Shown here: positions 46,068 to 55,652 of the stretch, piece after piece | Layout: the number at the start of each line of letters is the position of its first letter | Numbering within the stretch: position 1 is the first letter of the stretch | From: Trinickia soli | GTDB lineage: Bacteria > Pseudomonadota > Gammaproteobacteria > Burkholderiales > Burkholderiaceae | NCBI RefSeq assembly: GCF_002879855.1 | Contig: NZ_PNYB01000020.1 | Coordinates: forward strand, 36,907-100,906 | Reading direction: 5' to 3' | Length of the DNA: 64,000 nucleotides | Position numbers and translations under genes: made by a program | Notes under the pieces: generated by a model | The model's input: the letters and a program-made list of their open reading frames with translations, nothing else | What the model was told of the DNA's origin: nothing | Database searches by the model: none

Positions 46068-47035
46068 GCCGCGCGAACCTGTTCGCCCTCGCCGTGTTCG
46101 TCACGGTCTTCAGCGCCGGGTTGCTGCTGCATGCGGCGCGGCAGATCATGCGCGCGCGGCCTGCCGCGCTGATGCGGGCGCGGCTCTTCACGCTCAACGT
46201 GACGGCGGCGACGAACGCGGCGGGCGGCGACGAAACGAGCGCAGCCGCCCTCTTCAACGAACAGGCGCGCGGCTGGCGTTCGTGGACGTCGCTGGACGAC
46301 CGTCTGCGCCACATCGAGATCGTCGGCGGCAAGTTGGGGTTGCGGCTCACCGGGGTGGTCGTGGTCGCGGCCATCTTCGCCGCCATCGGCATCGCGCAGA
46401 TCGACGTGGTGCCGGCGTGGGCCGGCCCGTTGCTGCTCGTCGTGCTGCCGTTCGCCGCGCTGCGGTGGTTCTGCAAGATGTTGATCGAACGCTTTCGCCT
46501 GCGGATGCTCGGCGTGTTTCCGGACGCGCTCGATCTGATGGTGCGCGCGGTGCGCGCCGGCGTGCCGGTGGTACGCGCGATCGAGATCGTCGCCGACGAA
46601 TGCGCGCAGCCGCTCGCCGCCGAATTCCGCCAAATCGCGGACGGTCTGCAACTGGGCATCGAACTCGAAACGGTATTGAACGAGGCAATGCGGCGCTTGC
46701 GTATCCCCGAGTTTTCATTTTTTTGCGTCGCGCTGCTGCTGCAGCGGGAAACAGGCGGCTCGCTCGGAGAAACGCTGGAAGGTCTCGCGGACATTGTCCG
46801 CGGTCGCAAGGAAGTGCGTCAGAAAGCCCGTGCGCTGACGGCGGAAAGCCATCTTGCAAGCCGCGTGATCGCGTGCGTTCCGCCGGTTATCCTCGGCTCG
46901 CTATATGTGATCAACCGCGACTACGCACAAGTACTGATCAATACGCACGCGGGCCATATGATTCTCGTCGTGAGCGGCGTGCTGCTGGTTTCCGGGCTCG
47001 TCATCATTCAGCGCATCGCCAAATTGGATACCTGA
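46064..47035 (+). CDS. tadB: Tad inner-membrane platform protein TadB
   Basis: 323 residues; overlaps tadA (ATGA). An N-terminal helix, two central helices (about 92-130) and the type II secretion F domain (FPDALDLMVRAVRAGVPVVRAIEIV, LLLQRETGGSLGETLEGLADIVR) are visible, with two more helices at the end. It forms the platform with TadC that couples the TadA motor to the pilus base. Confidence 0.95.
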   Translation: MSRANLFALAVFVTVFSAGLLLHAARQIMRARPAALMRARLFTLNVTAATNAAGGDETSAAALFNEQARGWRSWTSLDDRLRHIEIVGGKLGLRLTGVVVVAAIFAAIGIAQIDVVPAWAGPLLLVVLPFAALRWFCKMLIERFRLRMLGVFPDALDLMVRAVRAGVPVVRAIEIVADECAQPLAAEFRQIADGLQLGIELETVLNEAMRRLRIPEFSFFCVALLLQRETGGSLGETLEGLADIVRGRKEVRQKARALTAESHLASRVIACVPPVILGSLYVINRDYAQVLINTHAGHMILVVSGVLLVSGLVIIQRIAKLDT

Positions 47036-47037
47036 TC

Positions 47038-47970
47038 ATGACGCTGTCCTTTCTCGACAAGATCCTGTCCATCGCGGTGCTGGCGGCAACGGTCGTTGCG
47101 TTCGTGAACGGCAACCGGCCCGGCGCGCGCATCGCGCAAAGAGCCCGACAGCTTGCCGGCGAACGGCGCACCGCAGTGGGCGCAGCACCTGTCGCACAGT
47201 CGCTTCCGGCACGCATCGCCGCGCGTCTTGCCGCGCTCGGTGATCGTCTGCCCTTGTTCGAAGCCGCGCATCGCAGCGATCTGGCACGACGCCTGACACG
47301 TGCGGGATTTCGCGGCACACGCCCCGTGTCCGTGTTGATCGGCATCAAGGCGGTGACCGGCGCCGTCACCGCGCTTGCGATGCTGATGGGGAGCGCGCAC
47401 GTGCCGCTGCTCGAACATTGGATGATGCTGCGCATCGCCGCCATCGCGGCGCTGTTCATGATCGGCATGATGCTGCCCGAGTTTGCGCTCGACTGGCATA
47501 TACGGCGTCGCCAGAAGCAAATCGCCACGGCGCTGCCCGACGCACTCGATCTGCTCGTCATCTGCACGAATGCCGGTTACAGCCTCGGGTCCAGCATCGT
47601 GCGGATCGCGGACGAAATGCGCACCATCGCGCCCGCGCTGGCCTATGAGCTCGGACTGACCGCCCAGGAACTGCGCATCGACAACGACAGCGCGTCCGTG
47701 CTGCACAACCTCGCGGACCGCGTCGACGTGGCGTCGCTGCGCACGCTCGTGACCACGCTCGCCCAGTCCCAGCGCTACGGCACGCCGATCACGCAGGCGC
47801 TGCGCGTGCTGGCGCGCGCCGAGCGGGCGCAGCACATGCATTTGCTGGAAGAAAAGGCGGCCAAGCTGTCCACCAAGATGACGCTGCCGATGATGATCTT
47901 CATCCTGCCGACGGTGATCCTGATTGCGGCCGGCCCGGCCGTCCTTAGTTTGATGGCGGTATTCAAATGA
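47038..47970 (+). CDS. tadC: Tad inner-membrane platform protein TadC
   Basis: 310 residues. It has the same plan as TadB: N-terminal helix, two central helices (about 105-145), F domain (LPDALDLLVICTNAGYSLGSSIVRIADEM, LAQSQRYGTPITQALRVLARAERAQ) and C-terminal helix (MIFILPTVILIAAGPAVLSLM). It starts two bases after the tadB stop and overlaps tadD by four bases. Confidence 0.95.
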   Translation: MTLSFLDKILSIAVLAATVVAFVNGNRPGARIAQRARQLAGERRTAVGAAPVAQSLPARIAARLAALGDRLPLFEAAHRSDLARRLTRAGFRGTRPVSVLIGIKAVTGAVTALAMLMGSAHVPLLEHWMMLRIAAIAALFMIGMMLPEFALDWHIRRRQKQIATALPDALDLLVICTNAGYSLGSSIVRIADEMRTIAPALAYELGLTAQELRIDNDSASVLHNLADRVDVASLRTLVTTLAQSQRYGTPITQALRVLARAERAQHMHLLEEKAAKLSTKMTLPMMIFILPTVILIAAGPAVLSLMAVFK

Positions 47971-49088
47971 AAGCTTTCTCGCCCATCGCGTCCACGCTGC
48001 GTGCTTCCCTCCTCCTATGCGCCCTGCTCGCGTCCGCCTGCACGCCGGTGGTCACGCAGGTGCGCTCGCAGCCGATCACCGTGACCGCCGGCCGGCACGG
48101 CAAGACGAACCTCACCGATATGACGATCGCCGCAAGCGCGCTGCAAAGCGACGATATTTCGCTTGCCACATCGATGTTCGAAAAGGTGTTGGAGACCCAG
48201 CCGCACAACCTCGAAGCGTTGACCGGACTCGCCGCGGCCCTCGCGTTGTCGGGCGATCTGGAACGCGCGCGCAGCATGTACGAGCGCGCCGCGGCGCTCG
48301 CGCCCACGCAGAGCGCGCCAACGCTCGGTCTCGCGCGCATCGCGGTGAAGCAGCGGCGTCTCGACGAAGCGATCGAGCTGTATCAGCGCGTACGCTCGCG
48401 CGATCCGTCGAATGCCCTCGCCTGCGCGGGACTCGGTACCGCGTGGGCGCTCAAGGGCGACGCGCACCGCGCGCAGTCTATCTATCGGGACGGCCTGCGA
48501 CGGCATCCGGGTGAGATGATGCTGACGATCGATCTCGGTCTCTCGCTGGTGCTCGACGGGCAGGTGCGCGAGGGGGCGAACCTGCTCCTGAGCGTCGCGG
48601 GCGAACCCGGCGCGCCCGCGCAAGCCCGCCAGGATCTCGCGCTCGCCTACGGCCTGCTCGGCAACAGCGGCGCGGCCGACAAAATCTTGATGCGCGATTT
48701 GCCGCGCGCGTCGACCGACGACAACCTCACGTACTACAAAGTCGTGCGCGCGCGTCTCGACGCAGGCCCGCCGGACAAGCCGGTCACGATGCTGCCGACT
48801 TCGCGGCACATCGGCGTGCAGACGTTCACGCTCAAGCCGCTTGCCTCCGCGGCGCGAGTGGCGACGCTGCCCACGGAGCCCGTGACGGCCGCGAAGCAGG
48901 CAACGCCCCTCGCGCCCGTGGCGATGAATACCTTGGCCGTACCAGCGATCGCGGCCCCCGCATATGAGTCGGCGACCACGGCCAACAGGCACGACATGGC
49001 GGGCCCTGCCGTGCAGCCGCGGCCTCCGGCCCCGGCGCTGCCGCCTTTGGGCCTGCGCAGGCAAACGCCCCTGCTGGACGCGCAATGA
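47967..49088 (+). CDS. tadD: TadD-type tetratricopeptide lipoprotein
   Basis: 373 residues. The lipobox LLASAC places the lipidated Cys near residue 25. Residues 55-250 are tandem tetratricopeptide repeats (for example NLEALTGLAAALALSGDLER and NALACAGLGTAWALKGDAHR). The last 110 residues are Ala/Pro-rich and not conserved. TadD is needed for secretin assembly in the outer membrane. Overlaps on both sides (ATGA). Confidence 0.92.
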   Translation: MKAFSPIASTLRASLLLCALLASACTPVVTQVRSQPITVTAGRHGKTNLTDMTIAASALQSDDISLATSMFEKVLETQPHNLEALTGLAAALALSGDLERARSMYERAAALAPTQSAPTLGLARIAVKQRRLDEAIELYQRVRSRDPSNALACAGLGTAWALKGDAHRAQSIYRDGLRRHPGEMMLTIDLGLSLVLDGQVREGANLLLSVAGEPGAPAQARQDLALAYGLLGNSGAADKILMRDLPRASTDDNLTYYKVVRARLDAGPPDKPVTMLPTSRHIGVQTFTLKPLASAARVATLPTEPVTAAKQATPLAPVAMNTLAVPAIAAPAYESATTANRHDMAGPAVQPRPPAPALPPLGLRRQTPLLDAQ

Positions 49089-49570
49089 GACCCCGGAAGT
49101 CCATGCACGCCGCAAGACGCACGCTCGCCCGCCCGTCGCGCAGCCGCGGCCTCACGGCGCTCGAGTTCGTGATCGGTTTGCCTTTTCTGCTGCTCCTCGT
49201 GATCGGCACGATCGAGATGGGCATGGTCCTGATGGCCGATGCGTCGCTGGAGGCCGCGGTGCGGCAAGCGTCACGCTTCGGCCAAACCACGATGGTGCCG
49301 ACCGGCGAAACGCGCGATCAGGCGATTACCGCGCTCGTCGACCGCGACCTGACGTTGTGGGTCAAATCGCCTCAGCAAATCACGATCAGCACGACGACCT
49401 ACCCGTCGTACGCAAGCGGCGTAAAAACGCAAACGGGCGCCGGCAATCTCGGCGACATCGTGCTTTACAAAGTGTCGTTCACGCGTCCGACGTTCACCGG
49501 CATTCTCGGCATCGTCGGCATTCATCAGTTGACGTTCAGCCGCACTATCCTGATCCAGAACGAACCGTGA
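49085..49570 (+). CDS. tadE: TadE-like pseudopilin
   Basis: 161 residues. After a basic leader, SRG is followed by LTALEFVIGLPFLLLLVIG: the Gly and Glu+5 show it is a prepilin-peptidase substrate. The rest is a small periplasmic domain ending IHQLTFSRTILIQNEP. TadE and TadF are minor pilins. A GTGA overlap joins it to tadF. Confidence 0.92.
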   Translation: MRPRKSMHAARRTLARPSRSRGLTALEFVIGLPFLLLLVIGTIEMGMVLMADASLEAAVRQASRFGQTTMVPTGETRDQAITALVDRDLTLWVKSPQQITISTTTYPSYASGVKTQTGAGNLGDIVLYKVSFTRPTFTGILGIVGIHQLTFSRTILIQNEP

Positions 49571-50181
49571 AAACACACGTCCTTCCGCGCCAGCGGCGAT
49601 CGCGCCGGCCATGGCGGATCTTGCCTGACACGCGCGGCGTCGCGGCAATCGAAATCGCCGTGCTGATGCCGCTCGTATTGCTGATGCTGGTCGGCTTCGT
49701 CGAGCTGTACGGATACTTTCGGGCATCGGCGCTCGTCACCCGTACGGCGTTCACCCTCGCCGACAGTCTCGGGCAGCAGACCAAGGTGATCGACGACACC
49801 GACGCATCCAATGCGGCCAGCCTCGCCGCGTATTGGAACGGCGCGGTGACGATGGCGAATCCGCTCGAGCTGTCGGGCCGCGGCGCGGTCATCGTGACCG
49901 TCATCGACGACCCCACCGGCAAAGGCAAGCCGCACCTCGCGTGGCAGCGCAAGAGCCCGTGGTCGCCCGGCGCCGTGTCGCAGCTCGGCGCGGGCCTCCT
50001 GCCCGCGGGCTACCCCTTCAAGCCGCAGGACTGCGTGGTGGCCGTCGAGGTGTTCTACACCTACAAGCCGTTCGCCATCACGTCGGCTTTCTGGACAGGG
50101 GCGCCCGGCAATCTCACCCTCTACGAACGCGCGTACTACCGCCTGCGCTTCGGCAACGAACTGGTGCTCTCGCCGACATGA
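49567..50181 (+). CDS. tadF: TadF-like pseudopilin
   Basis: 204 residues from a GTG at 49567, which overlaps the tadE stop (GTGA). The leader ends DTRG and the mature start VAAIEIAVLMPLVLLMLVG has Glu at +5. It is longer than TadE and contains Cys near 160 (PQDCVVAVEVFYTYKPF). It overlaps tadG by four bases. Confidence 0.9.
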   Translation: MKTHVLPRQRRSRRPWRILPDTRGVAAIEIAVLMPLVLLMLVGFVELYGYFRASALVTRTAFTLADSLGQQTKVIDDTDASNAASLAAYWNGAVTMANPLELSGRGAVIVTVIDDPTGKGKPHLAWQRKSPWSPGAVSQLGAGLLPAGYPFKPQDCVVAVEVFYTYKPFAITSAFWTGAPGNLTLYERAYYRLRFGNELVLSPT

Positions 50182-51617
50182 ATACGCTACGCGATACTCG
50201 CGGCGCGGTCACGCCGATGTTCAGCGTGTCGATCGTGCTGATGCTGATGGCGCTGCTCGGCGGCATCGACACGGTCCGCTTCCACCTGGCGCAGTCGCGG
50301 CTCCAGTATTCGCTCGATGCGGCGGCGATCGCCGCCGGCAGCGAACTGCGGCTGCTGCCGGCAGGGGCGACGAACGCGCAAATCACGCAGTGGAAGACCG
50401 ACGCGCTCGCCTATTTCACGGGCAACATGCCGTCGAAATACCTCGGCAGCTCGTTCGATCCCAAAACGTTCAGCGTTGCACTGAGCGGCACACCGTCCAC
50501 GGGTCAGCGCGTCACGATGTCCGCGCAATTGAAGCTGCCGCTCGTGAGCGCGGGGCTCCTCAATCTCACCTCGATCACGATTCCCGCTTCGAACCAGACC
50601 GTGCGCGCGACGCGCAGCAACCTCGAAGTCGCGCTCGTGCTCGACAACACCGGCTCGATGTCGGAGAGTGGAAAGATCACGAATCTGATCGCGGCATCGA
50701 AGATGCTCGTCAAGGAGATGTTCAATTCCACCAGCACGGCGACGAACTCGTATATGGGCTTGGTGCCGTTCGCGACGACGGTCAACGTCGGCAATTCCGC
50801 GAGGACGCGCGCCTGGATGTCCAGCGCCGCGCCAAGCGCATGGTCCGGCACCGGCTACGGATGGTCGACGTGGGGGGGCTGCACCGTCGAGCCGCGCGCG
50901 TCCAACGGCGACATCGTACTGCAGCCCGGCACGCCGTCCGGCCGTAAGTTCAAGCCGTACTACTACCCGTACAACGGCAAGGTCTACAACTGGGGTTGCG
51001 TCGCTCATCCGGTGACGTTCCTCACCTCGAACACCACGACGCTCAATAATGCGCTCACCGCGCTCGACCCGCCCGCCTATTCGACCGTCATTCCCGAAGG
51101 GCTGATGTGGGGCTGGCGCATGCTGTCGCCGAAGTGGAAAGGCGCGGCCGGCTGGGGCAACTCAACGTTGCCGGAAGATCCCGCGACCAATCCCTACCTG
51201 ACACGCGTAGTCGTGCTGCTCAGCGACGGCGGCAACGAAGTGATTTCCGCTTGGGCGCCGTGGGATGTGGCGGACTATCCGGATGCGATTTCGCACAACG
51301 GCATGAGCGGTGTCGGCCGCGACGACATTCCGCCCTACGGCACGACCGACTCGGGCTCCGTGAAAGACTATATGGGCAACCCGACCGACTTTGACAACAT
51401 GCAAAAAGATCTATGCACGGCGATGAAGAAGGACGGCATCATCATCTACACGATCCGCTACGGCGCCACCGATACGCATGATCCGAACGCGGCGAAGATC
51501 ATGACGGACTGCGCGAGTTCGCCGCAGAACGCTTTCTTTTCGCCCGATCCGACGCAGTTGCAAAACATCTTCAGCACGATCTCCGGGTCGCTCAGCGAAT
51601 TGCGTCTCGTCAAGTAA
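50178..51617 (+). CDS. tadG: TadG-like protein with von Willebrand factor A domain
   Basis: 479 residues. The N-terminus DTRGAVTPMFSVSIVLMLMALLGG is pilin-like but without Glu+5. A vWA domain starts at VALVLDNTGSMSESGKI (about 154), with Ser replaced by Thr in the metal-ion site (DNTGS for D-x-S-x-S), and ends near TIRYGAT and ISGSLSELRLVK. A large insertion rich in Trp, Tyr and Gly (about 210-300) separates the parts. TadG is thought to anchor or tip the pilus. Last gene of the operon. Confidence 0.92.
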   Translation: MNTLRDTRGAVTPMFSVSIVLMLMALLGGIDTVRFHLAQSRLQYSLDAAAIAAGSELRLLPAGATNAQITQWKTDALAYFTGNMPSKYLGSSFDPKTFSVALSGTPSTGQRVTMSAQLKLPLVSAGLLNLTSITIPASNQTVRATRSNLEVALVLDNTGSMSESGKITNLIAASKMLVKEMFNSTSTATNSYMGLVPFATTVNVGNSARTRAWMSSAAPSAWSGTGYGWSTWGGCTVEPRASNGDIVLQPGTPSGRKFKPYYYPYNGKVYNWGCVAHPVTFLTSNTTTLNNALTALDPPAYSTVIPEGLMWGWRMLSPKWKGAAGWGNSTLPEDPATNPYLTRVVVLLSDGGNEVISAWAPWDVADYPDAISHNGMSGVGRDDIPPYGTTDSGSVKDYMGNPTDFDNMQKDLCTAMKKDGIIIYTIRYGATDTHDPNAAKIMTDCASSPQNAFFSPDPTQLQNIFSTISGSLSELRLVK

Positions 51618-51710
51618 TCGTCAGAGGAAGATCGTGCCGACGTAGCGTGAGGACGCGGCCGAGCGCCACCCGAAGGGATAATCGTTCGCGTCAAAGCTAA
51701 TACGAAAACA

Positions 51711-51725
51711 GGCGGCCGAGCCGCC
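51711..51725 (-). terminator. Possible terminator of the Gly/Tyr-rich lipoprotein gene
   Basis: A 6-bp stem GGCGGC/GCCGCC with a CGA loop is followed on the minus strand by TGTTTTCG. It begins 12 bases after the stop codon at 51737. Confidence 0.5.
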
Positions 51726-51736
51726 CTTGTCTTCCG

Positions 51737-52021
51737 TCAATGACGGCCGTGCCCACCGCGACCGCCGCGACCGCCGTGCCAGTCGTGATCATGGTCGCCG
51801 TGCCAGCCGCCGCCTCCGCCGAACCCGAATCCAATGCCGATCGAGGGCTCCGCATAGGCCGGATAACCGTAGTACCCCGGCGCGTAATAGCCCGGCGCGT
51901 AGTAGTCACCGTCATATCCGTAGTAGCCGGGCGCGGCCGGCGCAACCACACATCCGGACAAGCCACTGCCCAATACGGCGACTGCGAGCGCATAGGTTAG
52001 GACAACGAACGACTTCTTCAT
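51737..52021 (-). CDS. Small Gly/Tyr/His-rich lipoprotein
   Basis: 94 residues. The signal peptide ends in the lipobox LSGC (Cys about 24). The mature part has Tyr-Pro-Gly repeats (PGYYGYDGDYYAPGYYAPGY), then a Gly-rich stretch and a His/Asp-rich end (WHGDHDHDWHGG) that could bind metal. Burkholderiaceae have many such short surface proteins without known function. It lies convergent to the tad operon but is unlikely to be part of it. Confidence 0.75.
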   Translation of the reverse strand: MKKSFVVLTYALAVAVLGSGLSGCVVAPAAPGYYGYDGDYYAPGYYAPGYYGYPAYAEPSIGIGFGFGGGGGWHGDHDHDWHGGRGGRGGHGRH

Positions 52022-52257
52022 GATGCTTCTCCTGTTCCCGCTTAGATCGGCGCATTGCTTGTGGCGTTCGATAACAAGTTGTGTCAGTGCGTAAAACCTG
52101 TAATGACCGCTGTAATCAAATGCAGCCGCGGATAGCGTTTTTCAATTAGGGCGGCATCGAGACGTGTGTCGCCATGCGATTCGATCGCGCGCTTTCGGCG
52201 AAATCTCCTAGAATTTTTTCAGTAGGCCGATTTGCAAGAACCCGCAAGGAGAGTGTC

Positions 52258-52416
52258 ATGGCTCAATCGATCGGAGACGCCGTCGTCGGCATCATATTGC
52301 TGATCGCAGTGCTGATCATCGTTGCCGCGCATTACCACCGCGAGCATCAAAAAGCGCGATGGTTACATCGTATGGACAATACCCGGCTCTGGGACAGGCT
52401 TCGGCATCGGCATTGA
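52258..52416 (+). CDS. Small single-helix membrane protein
   Basis: 52 residues from ATG 52258 with AAGGAGAG upstream. It has one membrane helix (VVGIILLIAVLIIVAAHY) and a basic C-terminus rich in His and Arg (HREHQKARWLHRM and RLRHRH). A -10-like TAGAAT lies at 52209-52214. No family is recognised. The next gene follows after 18 bases. Confidence 0.65.
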   Translation: MAQSIGDAVVGIILLIAVLIIVAAHYHREHQKARWLHRMDNTRLWDRLRHRH

Positions 52417-52434
52417 TGCGCGGAGGAGAAGATC

Positions 52435-52749
52435 GTGTCCGAAGAAGAAGATGCCCTCTGGCAAATGACGCAGTACGAAGGTTTCGAGATCCATGTCGCC
52501 CCGTTGAGCAAGAATCAGGAAAGCGATCCGCCGCCCGCGAGCGAGGCCTATACCTACGTCGGTTACGTGTGCCATCCCGGCGCGAACCCCAAGCTGCCGG
52601 GCCACGCCGTGTCGTTTTATGCGGAAGGCGACATCGGCTTTCCGAGCGCTCAGACGGCGCTCGACGAGGGAATGCATGTCGGGCGCGCCGTCGTCGACGG
52701 CACGCACCCCGACTTGTCGGTGCTGTCGCTCGTGACAAGCGGGGTCTGA
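52435..52749 (+). CDS. Hypothetical protein, 104 residues
   Basis: A GTG start at 52435 with AGGAGA upstream. The protein is soluble, acidic at the start (MSEEEDALWQM) and has no signal peptide. YEGFEIHVAPLSKNQ and YTYVGYVCHPGANPKLPGHA look like conserved strands, and the end resembles a short alpha/beta fold (TALDEGMHVGRAVVDG). I do not recognise a characterised family. It follows the small membrane protein and converges on msbA. Confidence 0.65.
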   Translation: MSEEEDALWQMTQYEGFEIHVAPLSKNQESDPPPASEAYTYVGYVCHPGANPKLPGHAVSFYAEGDIGFPSAQTALDEGMHVGRAVVDGTHPDLSVLSLVTSGV

Positions 52750-52779
52750 AAACCACCGCGGCATCCGGGCTCGTCGCCT

Positions 52780-54591
52780 TCAGGCCGCCTGCTGCTGGTA
52801 TTGAATGCGATGCAGATGGGCATAGAGCCCGTTGTGTTGCAGCAGCGCCTCGTGGCTGCCCTGTTCGACGATCCGACCCGCTTCCATGACCAGGATGCGA
52901 TCGGCGCGCTCGATGGTCGAAAGTCGATGCGCGATGACGAGCGTGGTCCGGCCTTTCATCAGCGTCTCGAGCGCTGCCTGAACATGCCGCTCCGATTCCG
53001 AATCGAGCGCGGAAGTCGCTTCGTCGAGAATCAATATCGGCGCGTCCTTGTAGATCGCACGCGCAATGGCCAACCGCTGGCGCTGCCCACCCGAAAGACG
53101 CATACCGTTGCCGCCGACGAGCGTGTCCATGCCTTCGGGCATCGCCAGAATCGTGTCCCACAGGTTCGCGGCCGCGAGCGCCGCTTGCACGCGCGCACGA
53201 TCGGGCGTACCGCCGTAGGCGACATTGGCGGCGACCGTATCGTTGAAGAGCACGACATCCTGGCTGACCATGGCGATCTGACCGCGCAGATCGTGAATGT
53301 CATACTCGTCGATCGGCACGCCGTCGACGAGGATGCGGCCGCCCGTCGGTGCGAAAAAGCGCGGCAGCAAATTGACGAGCGTGGTCTTGCCGCTGCCTGA
53401 CGGGCCCGCGAGCGCGATCATCTCGCCCGGCGCGGCCGTGAACGACACGTGATCGAGCGTCAGCCGATCGGGCGAGCCGTAGGTAAACGTCACGTTGCTG
53501 AACTCGATTTCGCCACGCGCGTGTTGCAGGCGACGTGTGCCGCCTGCCGGTTCGAGCGGTTCGTCGATGAGGCCGAAGATCAACTCGGCGGCCGTCATGC
53601 CGCGCTGCAGCGGTTGATTGACGTCGATCAGATGCTTGAGCGGCGAAATCACGAGCAGCATCGACGTGACGAAGGCCACGAAGCCGCCGACCGTCGTCTG
53701 GTTGTGGGCCGATTGCACGACGGCGACCGTAATGACGATCGCGAGCGCGAAGGAAGCGAGAATCTGCGTGAGCGGCTGCGCGAGGCCGCCCGCGACCGTC
53801 ATGCGCATGGCGTAACCACGCAAGCGTTGGCTCATCGCCGCGAAGCGGCCCATCTCGTAGGATTCGCCGTTGTGGACCTTCACGACCTTGTAGCCGGCGA
53901 CCGTTTCTTCGACGATATACGACAGCTCGTTCGTGAGCGTCTGCTGTTCGCGGCCCAGGCGCCGCAAGCGCCGGCTGATCTTGCTGACGAGCCAGCCGAT
54001 GCCGGGCAGAATCAGTGCGACGATCAGCGTCAAACGCCAGTTCAGATAAAAAAGATAGCCGAGCAGGAAAACGACCGACAGCGAATCGCGTACGAGCGTC
54101 ACCATGACGCTCGTCAGGACGCTCAGGATCTGATTGACCTCGAAGACGATCGCGTTGATGATGGTGCTCGCTGTTTCGCGCTGAAAAAACGACGCGCTCG
54201 TATGAATCATCCGTTGGAACATATCGAGCCGCAGTTGCAGCAAGATGCGGTTCGAAACGTACGAGAGCAGATACTGAGAGGCGTATTGCGAGACGCCGCG
54301 CACGATCGCGAGGCCGATCACCGCGAGCGGAACGTACCAGCGGGCATGGTCGCTCGCGTTCGCGCCAAAGCCGTGATCGAGCAATGGCTTGAGCAGCGCC
54401 GGAATGCCGGCGTCGGTGGCGGCGGACAGGCCCATCGCGGCGACGGCCAGCACCATGACCCAGACGATGGGCTTCAGGTAGGGCCACAAGCGCCGCATGA
54501 CGGCCGCCGTCGACGTTTGCTCGCCGCCGACCGATTTTCTCAAAGTGGCTCGGGTTTCCAATCTGTTCCTTGCATTGTTGCGCGTTGCCAT
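52780..54591 (-). CDS. msbA: Lipid A export ATP-binding/permease protein MsbA
   Basis: 603 residues, a half transporter that works as a dimer and flips lipid A-core across the inner membrane. Six helices fill about residues 30-330; the ATPase part has [18 protein letters not shown] (Walker A), [18 protein letters not shown] (Q-loop), [18 protein letters not shown] (signature), [13 protein letters not shown] (Walker B) and IAHRLST. ATG 54591 ([10 protein letters not shown]) is chosen; its ribosome site is weak. It lies beside glycosyltransferase genes, which supports MsbA over a drug exporter. Confidence 0.93.
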   Translation of the reverse strand: MATRNNARNRLETRATLRKSVGGEQTSTAAVMRRLWPYLKPIVWVMVLAVAAMGLSAATDAGIPALLKPLLDHGFGANASDHARWYVPLAVIGLAIVRGVSQYASQYLLSYVSNRILLQLRLDMFQRMIHTSASFFQRETASTIINAIVFEVNQILSVLTSVMVTLVRDSLSVVFLLGYLFYLNWRLTLIVALILPGIGWLVSKISRRLRRLGREQQTLTNELSYIVEETVAGYKVVKVHNGESYEMGRFAAMSQRLRGYAMRMTVAGGLAQPLTQILASFALAIVITVAVVQSAHNQTTVGGFVAFVTSMLLVISPLKHLIDVNQPLQRGMTAAELIFGLIDEPLEPAGGTRRLQHARGEIEFSNVTFTYGSPDRLTLDHVSFTAAPGEMIALAGPSGSGKTTLVNLLPRFFAPTGGRILVDGVPIDEYDIHDLRGQIAMVSQDVVLFNDTVAANVAYGGTPDRARVQAALAAANLWDTILAMPEGMDTLVGGNGMRLSGGQRQRLAIARAIYKDAPILILDEATSALDSESERHVQAALETLMKGRTTLVIAHRLSTIERADRILVMEAGRIVEQGSHEALLQHNGLYAHLHRIQYQQQAA

Positions 54592-54752
54592 CGCGTGTTT
54601 CGTGCCGATTCCGCACGCGAGCGAGCCCGGCGTACCAACCGCATCGCGACGAAAGCGACACATTATAAGGCTGGTCCCGACAGACCCCGACCGCGATCGC
54701 GCCGTCCCGATCGGTATACTGGCGCCTTTCCCGACCTTCGAGCGCATCTGCC

Positions 54753-55568
54753 GTGACTTCGCCGCCCATCGCATCCGTCAGCGCCCGGCGCCCCACATTA
54801 GGGGTCGCGATCATCGCGCTCAATGCGCAGGCAAGGATCGCCCAGTGTCTCGACGCCGTGCGCTTCGCCGATGACGTCGTCGTGATCGACGGCGGCAGCA
54901 CGGACGAGACAGTATCGATCGCACAAACGCACGGCGCTCGTGTGATCCATGCCCCCGATTGGCCGGGTTTCGGTCGTCAAAAGAACCGTGCCGTCGCTGC
55001 GCTCGGTACCGACTGGATTCTTTCGGTCGACACCGACGAAGTTGTCACGCCTGAGCTCGCCGCTTCTATCAGGCAAACACTCGAAGCCCCGCGTGCGGAC
55101 GTCTATGCGCTCGATCGCCTGTCCAATTTTTGCGGACATTGGGTACGTCACAGCGGCTGGTATCCGGATTGGGTGCCGCGCCTGTTCAAGCGTGACGCGG
55201 CGCGCTTCTCGGACGACCTGGTGCATGAGCGGCTCGTCTTCGACGGCCGCGTCGATAAACTCGCCGGCCGTCTGCTGCATTACTCCTACGATGATTTCGA
55301 AACGGTGCTGCGCAAGGTCGACGCGTATTCGAGCGCCGGCGCACGGCAACGGCTCGCAGCCGGCAGCCGCGGCGGATTCGCGCGCGCCGTCGGCCGAGGT
55401 CTTTGGGCATTTTTGCGGACCTATCTGCTGCGCGGCGGCATTCTGGATGGTCAAACCGGATTCATGATCGCCGTCTTCAACGCCGAGACGGTCTATTACC
55501 GGTTTCTTAAACTTTCCCTGGCGAGAAGCCAGGAGCGCAACGCAGGAGCCGGCTCGGGCAAGTGTTAA
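54753..55568 (+). CDS. WaaE/KdtX-type family 2 glycosyltransferase
   Basis: 271 residues from a GTG at 54753. The GT-A start [60 protein letters not shown] (with the D-x-D) and [30 protein letters not shown] are typical of the lipopolysaccharide core beta-glucosyltransferase family WaaE. It adds a sugar to inner-core heptose at the cytoplasmic face of the inner membrane. Divergent from msbA. Confidence 0.85.
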   Translation: MTSPPIASVSARRPTLGVAIIALNAQARIAQCLDAVRFADDVVVIDGGSTDETVSIAQTHGARVIHAPDWPGFGRQKNRAVAALGTDWILSVDTDEVVTPELAASIRQTLEAPRADVYALDRLSNFCGHWVRHSGWYPDWVPRLFKRDAARFSDDLVHERLVFDGRVDKLAGRLLHYSYDDFETVLRKVDAYSSAGARQRLAAGSRGGFARAVGRGLWAFLRTYLLRGGILDGQTGFMIAVFNAETVYYRFLKLSLARSQERNAGAGSGKC

Positions 55569-55652
55569 GATGGCGCGTTTTCCGCGGGCGGTCAGGACTC
55601 ATCGAGCACGCGGTGCAACTCTCTGAAGCGTGAAGCGAGCACAGCCCACCCG

